Shown here in pieces: positions 10,080-21,674 of a stretch of DNA of 64,000 nt (positions within the stretch are counted from its first letter, which is position 1; each line of letters begins with the position of its first letter). The DNA is from Hybos culiciformis (Eukaryota > Arthropoda > Insecta > Diptera > Hybotidae): contig OZ023273.1 in assembly GCA_964007475.1 (NCBI GenBank), forward strand, positions 22,803,557-22,867,556. The letters are read 5' to 3'. The position numbers and the translations under genes are program-made. Below the pieces are notes generated by a model, which was not told where the DNA came from, searched no databases, and was given only the letters and a program-made list of their open reading frames with translations.

Positions 10080-11660
10080 TCGAAATTAAATAAATTTCGA
10101 ATACTAATGTCATTCAAGAAACGTTTTGTCTCTGGAATAAAGTGTATTTTGGTTTTTTTAATTGAGCTAATAATTTTTTTTTATGTTAAAAAATGAAAAC
10201 AAATATTAATTAAATTAGTCAAAAAAAAAATAAATTTCGTGCGGGAACCTTTTTTTCAAATAAATAAATAAATAAATAAACTACGTAATTCGTTTTTAAA
10301 ATAAAAAATAATTTCCGGAAAAAAAAACTAAAATCGTCGGTAAATTAAAAAAAAAAATTTTTTCAATGTGTTTGTGCAAAAATAATAAAAAAAAATAATA
10401 AGATAATAATACATTTTTTATTTTGTATGTATTTGTGCGTTAAACGTTAAATTTTTTGCAAGTCGCATAAGAAGTATAACTTCAAAAAAAAAAAATTATT
10501 AATTATAAATTATTTTAAAAGAAATAATAAAACTTTTAACGAAACTAAAAAAAAAAATTAAAATAACAAAAAATTTTTTTAATTAATTATTGGACAACAA
10601 TATTTTTTTTGCTCCTTTTAAAAAAAAAAAAATAAATTAAAATTTCCTAAAGGAAAATTCACGAATTAAAAAATAATAAAACGAATTAAATTCAAAAAGC
10701 GAATCGAATGAGGTAAATTCTTTTCGAACTCAAAAAAAAAAAAAAAAAAAGAACAACAAAAAAAAATAATAATAATAATAATAACACAAAAAAAAAAAAA
10801 TAATTTTTATGACAACAACAGTAACGAAAGCAGTAAAACAACAACATCAGTATTAATAGCAACAGTAGTAGCAACACCAACAGCTATACCAACAACAGTA
10901 CGAAACAAGCAACAACAACAGCATCAGTAGCACACAAAACATCAAATTCAACAACAAGTACTTCACTAAATTAATAAATTTTTTTTTATATATAAACAAA
11001 TAAATTTTTTTAAAAATACATTTTTATTAAATTTAAAATTTAAATGAAATACAATTAAAAACAATGTAGATCCAAATTTTTACATAAACAATTTTTATTT
11101 TTCAACTTAAGTAAATAATTTTCAATTTTTTTTTAATTTCAAACAAACTTTTTAACTTTTAATATTTGGATGTGCACTGTTTCAAAAATTTTTATATTAA
11201 AAATTATCCTATATTATTTTATAATTACTAAAAATTAAATATTAAATATTAAATATTAAATATAAATATGTTAAATATATTAAAAAATATAAATTAAAAA
11301 TAAATATTACATAATTAAAAATTACATATTTTAACATAATTTACTTTGAAGTTATTATTACACATAAATATTTTGCAATTGAATATTACATCATTTACTT
11401 TGAATTGATTTCTTCAAATTTTTTTTTTCTTCTTCGAAAATAAATAAAGTTATAATAATATCTCTTATTATTACTTATTATTACTTATTATTATATTATT
11501 ACTTTTTACATGTTACTACATATTTCAATTTTGATTTAAAATTGCATAATTAAAAATGGTTTAACATAAGCAAAATTTTGCTTAACAAAATTATTTTATT
11601 TGGCATCTTTATTTTCGCTGGAAGTGATTCATATTCCAATAACAACCGGATCTAATTTTG
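10080..11660. other. AT-rich region with CAA/CAG-type low complexity, no gene
   Basis: A and T homopolymers dominate. At about 10,805-10,960 there is a run of CAACAA/CAGTAG-type trinucleotides that gives Gln/Asn-rich nonsense-broken frames. ATTAAATATTAAATATT repeats lie near 11,235-11,270 and TTATTATTACTTATTATT near 11,465-11,500. I see no supported coding region. Confidence 0.6.
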
Positions 11661-11670
11661 CATATACAAC

Positions 11671-11996
11671 ATAAGGTAACCACTCCTCAAATTTATAGGG
11701 ACTTTCAACATAAGGTAACCACTCCTCAAATTTTTTTTTAGGGAAACTCATTATAAGGTAACCACTCCTCAAATTTTTTTGGAAACTACAATATAAGGTA
11801 ACCATTCCTCAATTATTTTAAGGGGATTACAATATAAGGTAACCATTCCTCATTTATTTTAAGGGGATTACAATATAAGGTAACCATTCCTCAATTATTT
11901 TAAGGGGATTACAATATAAGGTAACCATTCCTCAATTATTTTAATAGGACTACAATATAAGGTAACCATTCCTAAATCATTTTACAATTTCAATAC
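11671..11996 (+). repeat. Tandem array of eight about 40-bp units
   Basis: Each unit begins ATAAGGTAACCA(C/T)TCCTC and continues with an AT-rich tail ending in TACAAT or similar. The first three units have CACTCCTC and the last five CATTCCTC, so the array grew in two phases. It lies 16 bp before the LTR at 12,012, where the 3' end of an internal region would be. Confidence 0.9.
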
Positions 11997-12011
11997 AATG
12001 ACCCATATAGC

Positions 12012-12694
12012 TGTAGTGGCAACACTACAAGTATTATCTCTGGCCGTGTCAAGTAAACCTCAGCCAAGCTAACAACGCACAGTTAATAGCTGCGCAGTTG
12101 TTAACGAAGCTGGCAGAGTGTTCACTTGACACGCCGCACGAGATAAATCAAGAACGAAACAAAAATAAAAAAAACTCTCTTTCTGGTTCCGGATTTCGAA
12201 TAAGTGAGAAGAAGGAAAATAAAAAATATTTTTTTCAATTCTAGATAAAAATTAATTTAATGTAATAAAGTTTTTATCATAAAAAAGAATTATATAAAAA
12301 TTAAAAATACATTTTTTTTAGAATAAAAATTAATGTAAAAGAATTATTAAAAAAAAGTACAAATATTCTACGTCAGAAAATAAATAAGAAAAAACTCAAG
12401 TAAGATTCCGAATGGAATTAAAAATTATTAATAAAATTAAGAATCAATTTTTACAATAAAAATTGATAGAAAGAAATTAAAAAGTTAATTAAAGTAAAAT
12501 ATAAACTAAATTAAAAGAAATTTAATTAAGTAAAAATTAATGTTATTCAATTAAGAATAAATCAAAAAGGAAAATAAAGTGTGATTAATCTGTAAAAAAG
12601 AAACCTGTGGGAGTTTCATTTTTACTACAAAAAAAACCAACAGGTTCAACAACAACCCAACACAACACACAACAACATAACAAACACCCCCACA
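12012..12694 (+). mobile_element. LTR, family A copy 2
   Basis: It starts TGTAGTGGCAACACTACAAG and ends about CCCCCACA. It is homologous to 6285-6952 at both ends but diverged and re-sized in its AT-rich middle. If paired with that LTR it would bound a 6.4-kb element with no protein genes. No target-site duplication is visible (ATCCC against TAACC), and the divergence argues for either an old element or two separate insertions. Confidence 0.65.
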
Positions 12695-12697
12695 TAA

Positions 12698-12842
12698 CCA
12701 TTCCCAAATCGACTGCAGCATCCAAACGCTTCAAATAGCTCTCTACTTCTCGCTTGTGATCATCAGTTATAGATTCCTTGAACGCCCTTAAAAACTCAGG
12801 TATTGTTTCAAGTTTCGTTAAATCTTTGCTTAAAGTGTCCAT
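12698..12842 (-). pseudogene. N-terminal piece of a small unknown gene cut by the LTR
   Basis: On the minus strand ATG 12,842 opens a charged, helical 48-residue segment beginning MDTLSKDLTKLETIPEFL. It runs straight into the LTR end at about 12,694; the frame continues to 12,585 only through LTR sequence. The natural C-terminus is therefore missing, or a second exon lies elsewhere. It sits in the same locus as other small unrecognised genes. The family is not recognised. Confidence 0.45.
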
Positions 12843-13507
12843 TTTAAGTTTAAGTTCTGCAAATTGAATGGCTTAATAAATAAAAACAGTTTATTTATAT
12901 AGTTTTGCTTTTAAAAATTAAATAATACTGAATAGTATTGCAGCCCCTCATTAAATTCTTGACGTCCTGGATGGAAGCTATCGTTTTTATTGTGATGATG
13001 CATAACTTTTGATTTTGGTTGACTTCTTAGTTTCAAGTTTAATATAACTTAATAATTTAAAGCTGAATATTACTACATATTTATATAAACAATTTCATCT
13101 ATCCCCACTTTTTCTTTAAACAAAAATTATTTTTCACGACAAGAAATAATATTCTGATGACTGTTTTTAAAAATTTCAGCATAAGATGCATTTCTTATTA
13201 AAAAATATATATTTATTCATATATTCATATTACTGCGAAATTCTGAAATTCTATAACCGCAACAATAGTGGGAAAAATTGTATTAAATACAACTTTAAGG
13301 TCGGCGGAAAATAAAATTCATTCATTCATATTACAAATCCTTTTCGATGATTAATTTATTTTCAGTTATGGTTTCTATAGAAAATATATTTTTATGTTAG
13401 CTATAAATAATGAAAAAAATTTTAAAATAAATTAAAACGGATCTCTTATTTTTTATAATATTTCTTTATTTCTTTTTTATAATTTTAAATATATATTTGG
13501 ATTTTAT

Positions 13508-13927
13508 TTAGTCCTCTGCACTAGCATTGCATTCGGGGCATCTATTCTGAATGTAGCTCTCATATTGCTGAATCATAAAATTTTTTTCGTTATCCTTCTC
13601 TTTAATTACATCCCCCAAATTTTTCTCTACTTCTTTTTTAGTAGCTAGTTCGCGTTCAGTATTCCGAATTAAATTTTGCAGCATAACACAATCTTCGTTA
13701 TAGCAACCTTTCAGAATTTTTATTTGTTTTGACATGGAATCTATTTGATCTTGTTGATATGTGTTTAAATCAACCAGAGTGTCGCATCGTCGGCCTAAAA
13801 ATCGCGTTGCTGCTCTTAAATCCTCTTTAGTGTCGCATCGTCTTCCTAATATTCGCATTGCTTCTAATTCATCGCGAGTTGTTGTTTCTGATGCTGTTGT
13901 TGTCGATGTTGTTGTTGTTGAACTCAT
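13508..13927 (-). CDS. Small coiled-coil protein with repeated GRRCDT motif
   Basis: This is a 139-codon intact ORF on the minus strand. The N-terminus is a Thr/Ser run. Two internal copies of a LGRRCDT-x2-DL motif follow (about residues 26-38 and 43-55). A long Lys/Glu-rich helical segment (about 55-125) is likely a coiled coil. The C-terminus ends in CPEC and acidic residues. Codons are clean and the ORF is uninterrupted, unlike the nearby TE remnants. About 120 bp of its coding sequence recurs in opposite orientation at 14,762-14,881, in the intron of the neighbouring gene. I do not recognise the family and assign no function. Confidence 0.55.
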   Translation of the reverse strand: MSSTTTTSTTTASETTTRDELEAMRILGRRCDTKEDLRAATRFLGRRCDTLVDLNTYQQDQIDSMSKQIKILKGCYNEDCVMLQNLIRNTERELATKKEVEKNLGDVIKEKDNEKNFMIQQYESYIQNRCPECNASAED

Positions 13928-14456
13928 ATTTGGAGATTTTGAATGCTTTCGAGTGGAATTTTTTTTTATTTATTGATGATTACTTAAATTGAATTCGTTT
14001 TTTATAGAAAAATATTTTTAGCCATTTTCAATAATTTTATTGAAAACTTCAATGTGGTTAGCAAATATAAGAATTACGAATTTCAAAAAATTTTCGTCGA
14101 TTACTATTAAGTTATATTTTTTGCCTTGTTGTGTAATATATTTGCGGTTACGATTGTTTTTTCTAGTATGTATAATTTTAGTTATTTTTCTGCCCTTTTT
14201 GATGCGTCATATATTTTCAGTTATGATTGTTCTTTTATTCTAAAAATTTTGCGGTATAATTTTTAGCAATATGTATTGCCGCTCGTTAAAAGACTTTTTA
14301 ATGGAAATTTTAATATGGAAATTTTATTGATAATAGGAATTACCTAAATTTGAAGCTACATATAGATTTTTAATTTTTAACAATGTAATCTTATGTTGCG
14401 GTAGGCCGCGTAGAATTTTCGTATGTTAATAGTGTTAATAATGCTGAATTTTTGTG

Positions 14457-14464
14457 TATATAAA
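14457..14464 (+). promoter_or_regulatory. TATA box for the gene at 14,539
   Basis: TATATAAA lies about 80 bp before the chosen ATG and about 40 bp before an earlier ATG at 14,498 that is closed by TGA. The duplicated pseudogene locus at 5500 has lost this TATA, which supports a real promoter here. Confidence 0.5.
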
Positions 14465-14538
14465 GCTAGTTGCAATTTAAAAAAATATTAAATACAATGC
14501 TAACCCTCCACGTATTAAAGTGTGACATCATAATATGA

Positions 14539-15087
14539 ATGAGGGAGATTCTCGCTCAAACCGATGGCTCCCTATGGGCGCCAATCAAGGCGATGATGGC
14601 GGCATTTGTGCTGCAAAATGAAGGAGTAATTCTAATGGTTAAAGGCGGATCAATGCAACGATATCATCATTTTGGGGCATTGATCCCAATGATTCCGGTA
14701 AGTTCTCTTTGTTATTTTTTTTTATTTTTCAAATATTTTTAAATTTTTTTAATTTTAAAAAAAGATTGTGTTATGCTGCAAAATTTAATTCGGAATACTG
14801 AACGCGAACTAGCTACTAAAAAAGAAGTAGAGAAAAATTTGGGGGATGTAATTAAAGAGAAGGATAACGAAAAAAATTTTATAATTATTTTTTAATCTTT
14901 TTTTTAATTTTTTTATTTTCAGGCACGAACAGAGGAGTTTCTGTTATTCGGATACACCATCCGGATAATAGGGAATGTGCTAGATCAGCGGCCGCACAAC
15001 CCCCCTCCAATAGAGGATGAAGAAGATTGGGATGATGCGATGGCCCGTGAGAATCCGCATCAACGTCATAATGGCCACATACATTAA
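14539..15087 (+). CDS. Small two-exon gene with acidic tail
   Basis: Exon 1 is 14,539-14,697 (53 codons) with a GTAAGT donor. Exon 2 is 14,923-15,087 after a TTTTCAG acceptor and ends in TAA. The joined product is about 107 residues: a helical part (IKAMMAAFVLQNEGVILM), then exon 2 with LLFGYTIRIIGNVLDQRP, PPPIEDEEDWDD and a His-rich end. An earlier ATG at 14,498 is interrupted by TGA at the codon that is AGA in the 5.5-kb copy, so the current start is likely secondary. The 225-bp intron carries an inverted fragment of the coiled-coil gene at 13,508. A similar acidic DWDE ending is seen in the gene at 15,613. The family is unrecognised. Confidence 0.55.
14762..14881 (-). repeat. Inverted fragment of the neighbouring gene inside an intron
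   Basis: About 120 bp are the reverse complement of 13,574-13,695, essentially without mismatch by eye. The fragment is coding sequence of the minus-strand coiled-coil gene, now on the plus strand inside the intron of the gene at 14,539. The pre-mRNA of that gene would therefore contain a sense copy of this part of the neighbour's message. A transcript spanning both loci would form a 120-bp stem. Confidence 0.9.
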
Positions 15088-15612
15088 TTTTAATCAAAAA
15101 ATTATAAAAAAATATATGATATATAATAAAAAATTTTGATGAGATAAAAAGCATTTTTTTCAAGAATTTTTTTTCATGCGAACTTTTTTTTCCCAGCTTT
15201 TCACCACTTACTCCAATTTTGTCGGAGGACCCTCACATAATTTTGGGCTGAAAACCCTCTAAAGCTTTTCACCACTTACTCCAATTTTGTCGGAGAAACC
15301 TCACATAATTTTGGGCTGAAAACCCTCTATCCTACCTACTCCCTCTATTGATATTTTAAAAAATAATAAAAAAATTACATTGTATTTAATTGGAAATCAA
15401 CTTTATTGTAATTTTATTAAATAAGATGTAAAAATTGTTTTTAAATAACATGCAAAAAATAATTTATGTCACATAAAAAAGTATGAAAAAAATTTATTTT
15501 TTATAAATTTATAAGAAAAAAGGATTATTACACTTTTTGGAAAATAAAATATTTTTAATATATAAGTGTATTAATTTTGTTTAAAAATTTATAGTCAATC
15601 AATTGCCCAAAT

Positions 15613-16154
15613 ATGGAAAATATAATCCAAAAATATCGAAAATATAATCCAAATAATTGACATTAGCGAAGATGCTGATGAAACAATCCATAAGTTGAGA
15701 GAGTTAATGGCCCAAGAGGAATTGAGCCAATTTTACATCAAGCTGCAAGGAATGGACCATTATGTAATGATTCGAGCTCCTCCAAGTTAATTTTTGGAGG
15801 ATGACAAAATTACCAAAAAATGTTTTTCGTTTCTAGGAAACGACATGACATTATTAACCCGAGAGGAGCTATTAACATCATCCAGAAGCAATTCGGCTAG
15901 CAGTACCAGTGACGGACAAATTATTGAAAAATATAGATGAACTCATGGATCAACACGAGTCCGCACAAACCATATTTCATGCGAAGGAGGCGGGGTTTAT
16001 CCATGTCGCCTTAGCGCCATGTACGTGGTTTCTACCAGAAGACAGGTGCCTGATGTTTTTCTACTCCTACCGTCAACATTCGTTCTCAATATTGACAGTG
16101 GTGAGAACCCAGGGCTGGAACCAATCACTGGAATACAATGACTGGGATGAATAA
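15613..16154 (+). pseudogene. Small gene with acidic DWDE end, frame-broken (copy A)
   Basis: Three readable pieces lie in a row. First is a helical segment containing EDADETIHKLRELMAQEEL, ending at a possible 52-bp GT-AG intron (GTTAAT...TTTCTAG, about 15,786-15,837). Next is a short piece with TLLTREELL. Last is an open 81-codon frame at 15,909-16,154 ending YNDWDE. A doubled word (AATATAATCC at 15,620 and 15,643) shifts the frame near the start, and the last two pieces overlap in different frames. The acidic end resembles EEDWDD of the gene at 14,539. It is identical in copy B, so the damage, if it is damage, predates the duplication. The family is unknown. Confidence 0.4.
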
Positions 16155-16537
16155 AAATTATGATTAATTTGTTGTTTTTTATTTGTAGGTGTTAGGACTT
16201 TATATTAATTTTTAAATATAATAATAATAATAATAATAATAATGATAATAAAAAAAACTTTTTAAACAAAAAAATGTTTTTATTTTATTTTTAATATGAA
16301 AGCACAGGTTTGGTGTAGGTAAGCAGCTCGGTATATCAAAAAGATATTTGTGTATTAAACAATTTTTTCAAACAAATATCTTAGTTTAAACCTACTTATT
16401 TAAAACTTTATTTATTTAAATTTTGCTGTTATTACAACTTTTTAAAAACAATAAAAATTGCATACTGTTTGGCATTCTTGTGAAATAAAGAAAAAATATC
16501 TTAAAATAAAAAAACATAGGTACTTAAAGAATAATAA

Positions 16538-16760
16538 AATAAACGATACTCATATTACAATTTTAAAATAATTATCAAAGTGTTAATTATGAACTTTGAT
16601 AATTATTTAAAATTGATCCCGCCCATTCCCAATTTTGATTGGTTAAATTACTAAATCAAAATTGTGGAATGTAATTTGAAATTCCCTTTTAAACCTTAGG
16701 AAAATAAAATTAAGTCTCTCATTGTAATATCTTAACTCGGAAAATAAAGTTCTAAAAAAT
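16538..16760. repeat. Dispersed hairpin-containing repeat, copy 2
   Basis: Same family as 159-375. The stem is ATAATTATCAAAGTG with its complement, with one base changed in the loop-side arm (GAACTTT instead of GCACTTT in copy 3). It lies inside duplication copy A. Confidence 0.7.
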
Positions 16761-16769
16761 TAAGTCGCG

Positions 16770-17460
16770 TTTAATTTTATTAAAAAAAAAAAAGGTAAAA
16801 GTATTGATAGATAAAAAATAATAATATTAAGAACGGGAGACAAAAAGGAGAAAAACAGAACAATTTTTTTTTTCATACAAAAACGTCATCAAAAAAAGCA
16901 TTTTTTAAAATTATTTGTATGGAAAAAAGCGAAAAAAAATATTGCACCCGTAGAGCAAATATCGTTTTCATATATGTTTATATACTAAATGGTGCTATCA
17001 TACTACTCTTATGTATTTAAGAATATATGGAATTTCATACATTCCAAAACGTACCTATTATATCTACTTACATTCCCTAGTCAGCTACAATTTGCAAGCC
17101 CGATTAAGGCTTAAGGGCCTCGTTACATAGTTAATTGCACATTTTATGTGTAGGAACAATTAAACATTCAACTTCATTAAATGAATTTCTTAGTTAACAC
17201 TAATATAAAATCATAAAATGGCATTAATGAATAGGTAGATTTTGATACAATTTCAGTTCCACGATTGGATTGGCATAAAAATCATTCATTTATTTTCAAC
17301 CAACTCAAATTTGTAAGAGTTAGGTTCCAGGAAAAGCAATTTCTTTTTGAAGTTTTGCTATTATGTGGAATGAGATTATTTTGCAACTAAGAATATGGAA
17401 GACATATAATTTAACTAATTGTTGATATTTACTGAGCGATCTACAACATATAGATAGATA
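16770..17460. other. Non-coding AT-rich spacer
   Basis: No gene or repeat boundary could be supported between the hairpin repeat and the LINE tail. The same text is present in copy B. Confidence 0.5.
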
Positions 17461-17463
17461 TAC

Positions 17464-17959
17464 TTATTTATTTATTTATTTATTTATTTTTCTATCAGGA
17501 TACAAAACCTTTACAGAACTTATATTTCTAACAATTTCAATTTCACTTAAACTATTAATCTAATTCAATATTTAATCAGGATAAGAACTTTACAGAACTA
17601 TTTAATTCTAACGATTTCAATTACACTTAGTCCATTAATAAGACTGATAATAATAAGAGATTAAAAATATAAATATAATATTTTACAATAATAAGATAAT
17701 AAGTTTTAATTCATTAATAAAAATTCTTAAAGATAGAGTCTTTGAATACTTTTCTTGAACAACTGAAATCCATTAATTCATAATAAGCATTAAAATTACG
17801 TATACAATTACTTAAAAGCTCATAATACGAATAATTTGTTCTACGAAACGGAACAGATAAAAATGATTCAGATCGCAAACCACTTCTAGGAATTCTTATA
17901 TCAAATAGACCGGTTAAATTTGGACAATTTAATTTCATTTCATTCAAAAAATTAATCAT
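17464..17959 (-). mobile_element. 5'-truncated LINE (jockey-like) tail, copy A
   Basis: The minus strand encodes the last 81 residues of a LINE ORF2: FDIRIPRSGLRS, SVPFRRTNYSYY and an NCIRNFNAYYEL end. This pattern is standard for the C-terminus of many insect non-LTR elements. About 220 bp of 3' UTR and a (TAAA)n tail at 17,464-17,490 follow. Heavy 5' truncation is normal for LINE insertions. A near-identical copy lies in the duplicated segment. Confidence 0.75.
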
Positions 17960-19020
17960 TAGATCTTATTTGTTTGATTTTAATTGAGAATAGTGCATGG
18001 TAGGTTCACTTAGAAAAAAATTAATTTCAGTTTTCTTAATGTGTTTCACCTTTCAACCACATGCGGCGCTCTTGTTTGTTTACGTTTTGTTTTATTGTCA
18101 ACCCAGCCGGCTGAGCTTTTTTTCTTATTTATTATTTTTTTTGAAATAAAAGCGTTTGGACGTGTAGGTGATTTATTTTGAGAAAAAATTAATTTTAATT
18201 TTATTAAAAAAAATTATAAACTGGATTTTTGAAAAACAATTTTAATTGAAGTTAAATTTTGAACTTATTTTAGAAAGCAGACTAAATTATTATAAAAGTA
18301 ATAGAAGATATTATTACTTAAGAAAAAAAGAAACTGAATAAAAGTTGAATATATTTGAATTTTAATTGTGGATTTTATTTAAAAAAAAACAAATACTGAA
18401 ATAAAGTTGGATTTATTGGAATTTAAGTTAATTTAAGATTATACATTTATTTTATTAATTAATAATTATTGCAATAAAATAAATAGAATTTTAAGTGGAA
18501 ATGTTAGAACACAATGTGATATGAATTATATACGTGATCAAATAGAAAAAAATGCAATAATATATTTCAGAAAACATTTCATAAAAACTAAAAAAATTAA
18601 GAAAATAAAAAATTAGCTGTAAAAATAAATTTATCTTTTATTCATAATCTTCTTTTTTCCTGCAAATTTGAATTTTAATAATTTTATTTGAAATATTGGA
18701 AATAAACTGCCACCTACAAAAATTTTATTTTTTTATTCACCTTCCCTCCACAAATCCACCAGGCGATGTAGTAGATCTTTTGAGTGGGCCTATTACTATA
18801 TCTTATCTATGGAATAGTGTACAGACTCACTAGAGTACAGATTAGAGTACAGAATAGAGTACAAATGATACGATATAAAAAAAATATTTTTTATTTAAAA
18901 TATGGTTGAAAATTTGAAATAAAAATTATATATTTTTTTTAATAGAATAAAATAATAATTTTGTTTAATATATATTTAAACATTCATTTGAAAAATTGTT
19001 TTAATATATTCATGAATAGT
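17960..19020. other. Non-coding spacer of copy A
   Basis: AT-rich DNA with no supported gene. A short tandem of ATTAGAGTACAG-type words lies near 18,830-18,865. Confidence 0.5.
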
Positions 19021-19029
19021 GTTTGTATG

Positions 19030-19610
19030 TGGTAAGATGACGAGGAACATGACCGGAAAAGAAATAATGAAGCAATTCAAAAAAAAAGAATTAGAGATAA
19101 TTATTATATTTTTGAATGTGAATGTGTGTGTATTAATATTAAAAACTAGATTTTTTTACAACAAATAATTTCAAATTTCAGGTCTACAAAACTGCTTTCA
19201 AACATGTTTTGGATGAAATTTCAATTCAGTTACGCAACTCCCATAGGTCCACATCAATTTCACAAATTGATAAATTAGCTGGAACATTGAAATTATTAGC
19301 AGAAGGTGGTTATCAACAAATAGGACAAGATTGGCATGCTGATCTAGCTCAACCAAAAACGTCAATTGTCTAAGGTTCTAAGGTTCTAAAGTCAAAGCAC
19401 ATAAATTTTAAAATGTCTGAATTGGAAAAAAGTAAAAGAGATAATAAAACAGGAATACCTGGAATAATTGGAGTGATAAATGGGAGCCACATCCAAATTA
19501 TTCGACCAAATATTAGTGAATATTTATTCTTCAATAGAGAATTAAAACGTACTAGAAAAAAAAGAGAAGTCACGTTACGAAAATTTTATAGGCACCTACA
19601 TACGTAGATG
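19030..19610 (+). pseudogene. PIF/Harbinger transposase remnant (copy A)
   Basis: Broken exons show the HARBI1-type nuclease order. First is a DDEEHDRKR-like N-terminus near 19,035. After a TTTCAG at 19,180 comes a helical segment with KLAGTLKLLAEGGYQQIGQD. After a stop comes GIPGIIGVINGSHIQIIRP followed by SEYLFFNRE, the block around the first catalytic residue (usually D in GxIDGTHI, here N). The reading ends soon after. The Asn at the catalytic position and the stops mean no active transposase. Harbinger elements mobilise MITEs with TTA/TAA target sites, several of which occur further right. Confidence 0.75.
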
Positions 19611-19619
19611 TACGAAAAT

Positions 19620-20535
19620 TTTATAGGCACTACTACATGCGCCTAATATTGGAAAATTGACCTACGAAAATTTTATGGCCACTAAAGACGCCTACTTATG
19701 AAAATTAACCCCCGAAAACTATACATAAACTCATTACAACATATAAATATTCCATGTCCAAAAATTGAATAATGAGAAAAAATGTAACCCAATAACAATA
19801 CAAATAAAATCAAATATTATAGAACAAATAAATCCAGGAGCTATATCGTGATATTCATGGAGGAGACAAGAATAAAATTACACTGTACTAAATTGGATCT
19901 TACTACACTAAAAAGAGTTTATTTCATTGAACCACTTTTTTGTTGCAGTTTCGAAATAAATAATGATTTGTATATTAAGAAAGCTAACAATTTTATTGGA
20001 CAACGATTATTATCGCCTAACTTCAAAATTCCTACCTATAATAAAATTTTACTAAACTCGTATTCACAGATACAAACTTAAATAATTTACAAACATTACA
20101 CAAACAAAATTTAATTCATTGAACAAATACCAATAATATACCCAAAACAACATTTTGGATAACGAGTGGAATGCATTCTTCAATAATCCATATCATCGGA
20201 TAAAATGAATCTGAAACGGAGTTTAGTACCATCGTTAAGGTGACCCGCCACCGATTATAATTGCATTTAGGAATTTTTATTGTACGATAGCCTATCCTTT
20301 GGAGAAATAAAAAGTAGACCAATAAGAATTAAAATTTTTCATCGATAGGATTTTAAATTTTATTACAATATGAAAAGATATATTATTTTATTGAATCAAA
20401 ACAGTAACCATTCAACAGTTTAAGAAAACCTTTTACCTTTTATATCAATATTTTCAGATGCCAGGACTTCCAAAATTAGGGAGTCGTTACCAAAGAAAAA
20501 AATTTTCTCAATTATATTTTTAAAACAAAACAATT
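19620..20535. other. Right part of duplication copy A, no clear gene
   Basis: A short tandem of ACGAAAATTTTATAGGCAC-like words occurs at 19,575-19,680. A 77-codon frame at 19,848 is shared with copy B but has no recognisable motif and differs in its C-terminus. Probably decayed Harbinger sequence. Confidence 0.4.
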
Positions 20536-20676
20536 TTTGGCTCTCGGCTTCATGAAATTTATCTGTTATTTTTTAATTAATTTACAAAAAAAAAATTTTA
20601 ATTTGGCGTAATTTTGATAAAGTGCTAGCCCTGTCAAAGACTTACTTTAGTTTTTGACTTCATTTGACGGCGGATT

Positions 20677-21335
20677 TTGAAAAATAAAAAATTGGACAAA
20701 ATGTCCACGACAAAAAATATAATTTTTTTACAAGAACAAAATCGAAATAACCTTTTCCGAAATTATAAAAAGGATAGCGCAGATAAAAAAACCAAAACTT
20801 ATTTTGAAAAACGTTTATTAACCCTTGAAGAACATTTCAACAAAATAAAATCCATTCACGCCGATCTTTTAAAAACTTTATATGAAGACGAAGAAACTCT
20901 GAGTAAAGAGGATTATTTCAAGAAAAATTAATTCTCAGATCTAGAAAATGTTTACCTTCAATATTACGACACAATTCAGGAAGATTACATTAAAAAATTT
21001 CCGGGAATCTTGGAAGGTCCTTCGCCCTCAGGGAGTCCGAATTCAACTCTAGACCAACAAGCAGGGCCAACCTCCTCCTAATGGCATGATTTCCAATTAC
21101 AAAAAATTCAAATTCCGAAATTTAAAGGAGATTACGACTCCTGGTTAATCTTCCGGGATTTATTTAACGCGAGTGTTCACGATACGTCAATCAGCAACGC
21201 AAGCAAACTATGGACGTTGAAATGCTTACTGGTCGATTCAACTGCAGATTTGCTGGCGGATTATACCGGCTCCGACGGAGATTATCCAAGCGCTTGGAAA
21301 ATGTTGAATGATTCAACAATACGCGAGTTTTAGTA
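20677..21335 (+). pseudogene. BEL/Pao gag, N-terminal half
   Basis: The reading begins near ATG 20,701 with a helical N-terminus, then a stop at about 20,929, then resumes. From 21,090 it carries the BEL/Pao gag core: IQIPKFKGDYDSWLIFRDLF, the ASKLWTLKCLL block and a SAWKMLND end. This is the DUF1759-type domain of BEL/Pao elements. It stops six bases before the gypsy LTR at 21,342, and the downstream half of gag appears at 28,760. Confidence 0.8.
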
Positions 21336-21341
21336 AATAAT

Positions 21342-21634
21342 TGATGTATTTGTTAAATTCAAATAAAAATTCAATCAAATGTTATTTCTGAATTATGACT
21401 TTATTTCATGAGGTTTATTATACAATTGAATATTCTTTTTATTTTTATCAATTCAGTTAGGTCATTTAGGTAGGTACTTATATTATAATTCTTATATTCT
21501 ACTCATACATATGTGTATGTTTAATACTCATTCTGAATCTATTGATATATTAAATAAGTATGTAACTTCTCATATTATATTTTTATTTATATACCAAGAG
21601 AGATTCTATTTAATGATGAATATTTCTATATACA
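21342..21634 (-). repeat. 3' LTR of the Ty3/gypsy element
   Basis: On the minus strand it starts TGTATATAGAAATATTC and ends AATACATCA. An AATAAA-like signal lies within. The sequence equals 25,822-26,112 almost base for base. Confidence 0.92.
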
Positions 21635-21640
21635 TCATCT

Positions 21641-21674
<34 letters not shown>

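Larger units (their letters stand above)
13165..15345 (+). repeat. Diverged duplication, copy 2 (fuller copy)
   Basis: Partner of 4930-6285. This copy also contains the minus-strand coiled-coil gene at 13,508-13,927 and a 3' block (15,196-15,340) in which a 72-bp unit starting AGCTTTTCACCACTTACTCC is tandemly doubled. Copy 1 has a related single unit near 6225-6285. Confidence 0.8.
15361..20535 (+). repeat. 5.2-kb near-identical duplication, copy A
   Basis: The same sequence recurs in direct orientation at 39,309-44,492, offset by about 23,950 bp. Over most of the length only scattered single-base and few-base differences are visible (for example GGGCCTATTAC against GGGCCATCTATTAC). Similarity drops towards the right end (20,000-20,535). 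It contains several unrelated repeats, so it is a segmental duplication rather than one transposon. An assembly (haplotype) duplicate is possible, but the flanks differ on both sides. Confidence 0.9.

Noticed and set aside
17714..17959. Independent small minus-strand gene of 81 codons.
   Set aside because: The text matches the C-terminus of LINE ORF2 and is followed by a (TAAA)n tail, so it is a truncated LINE.
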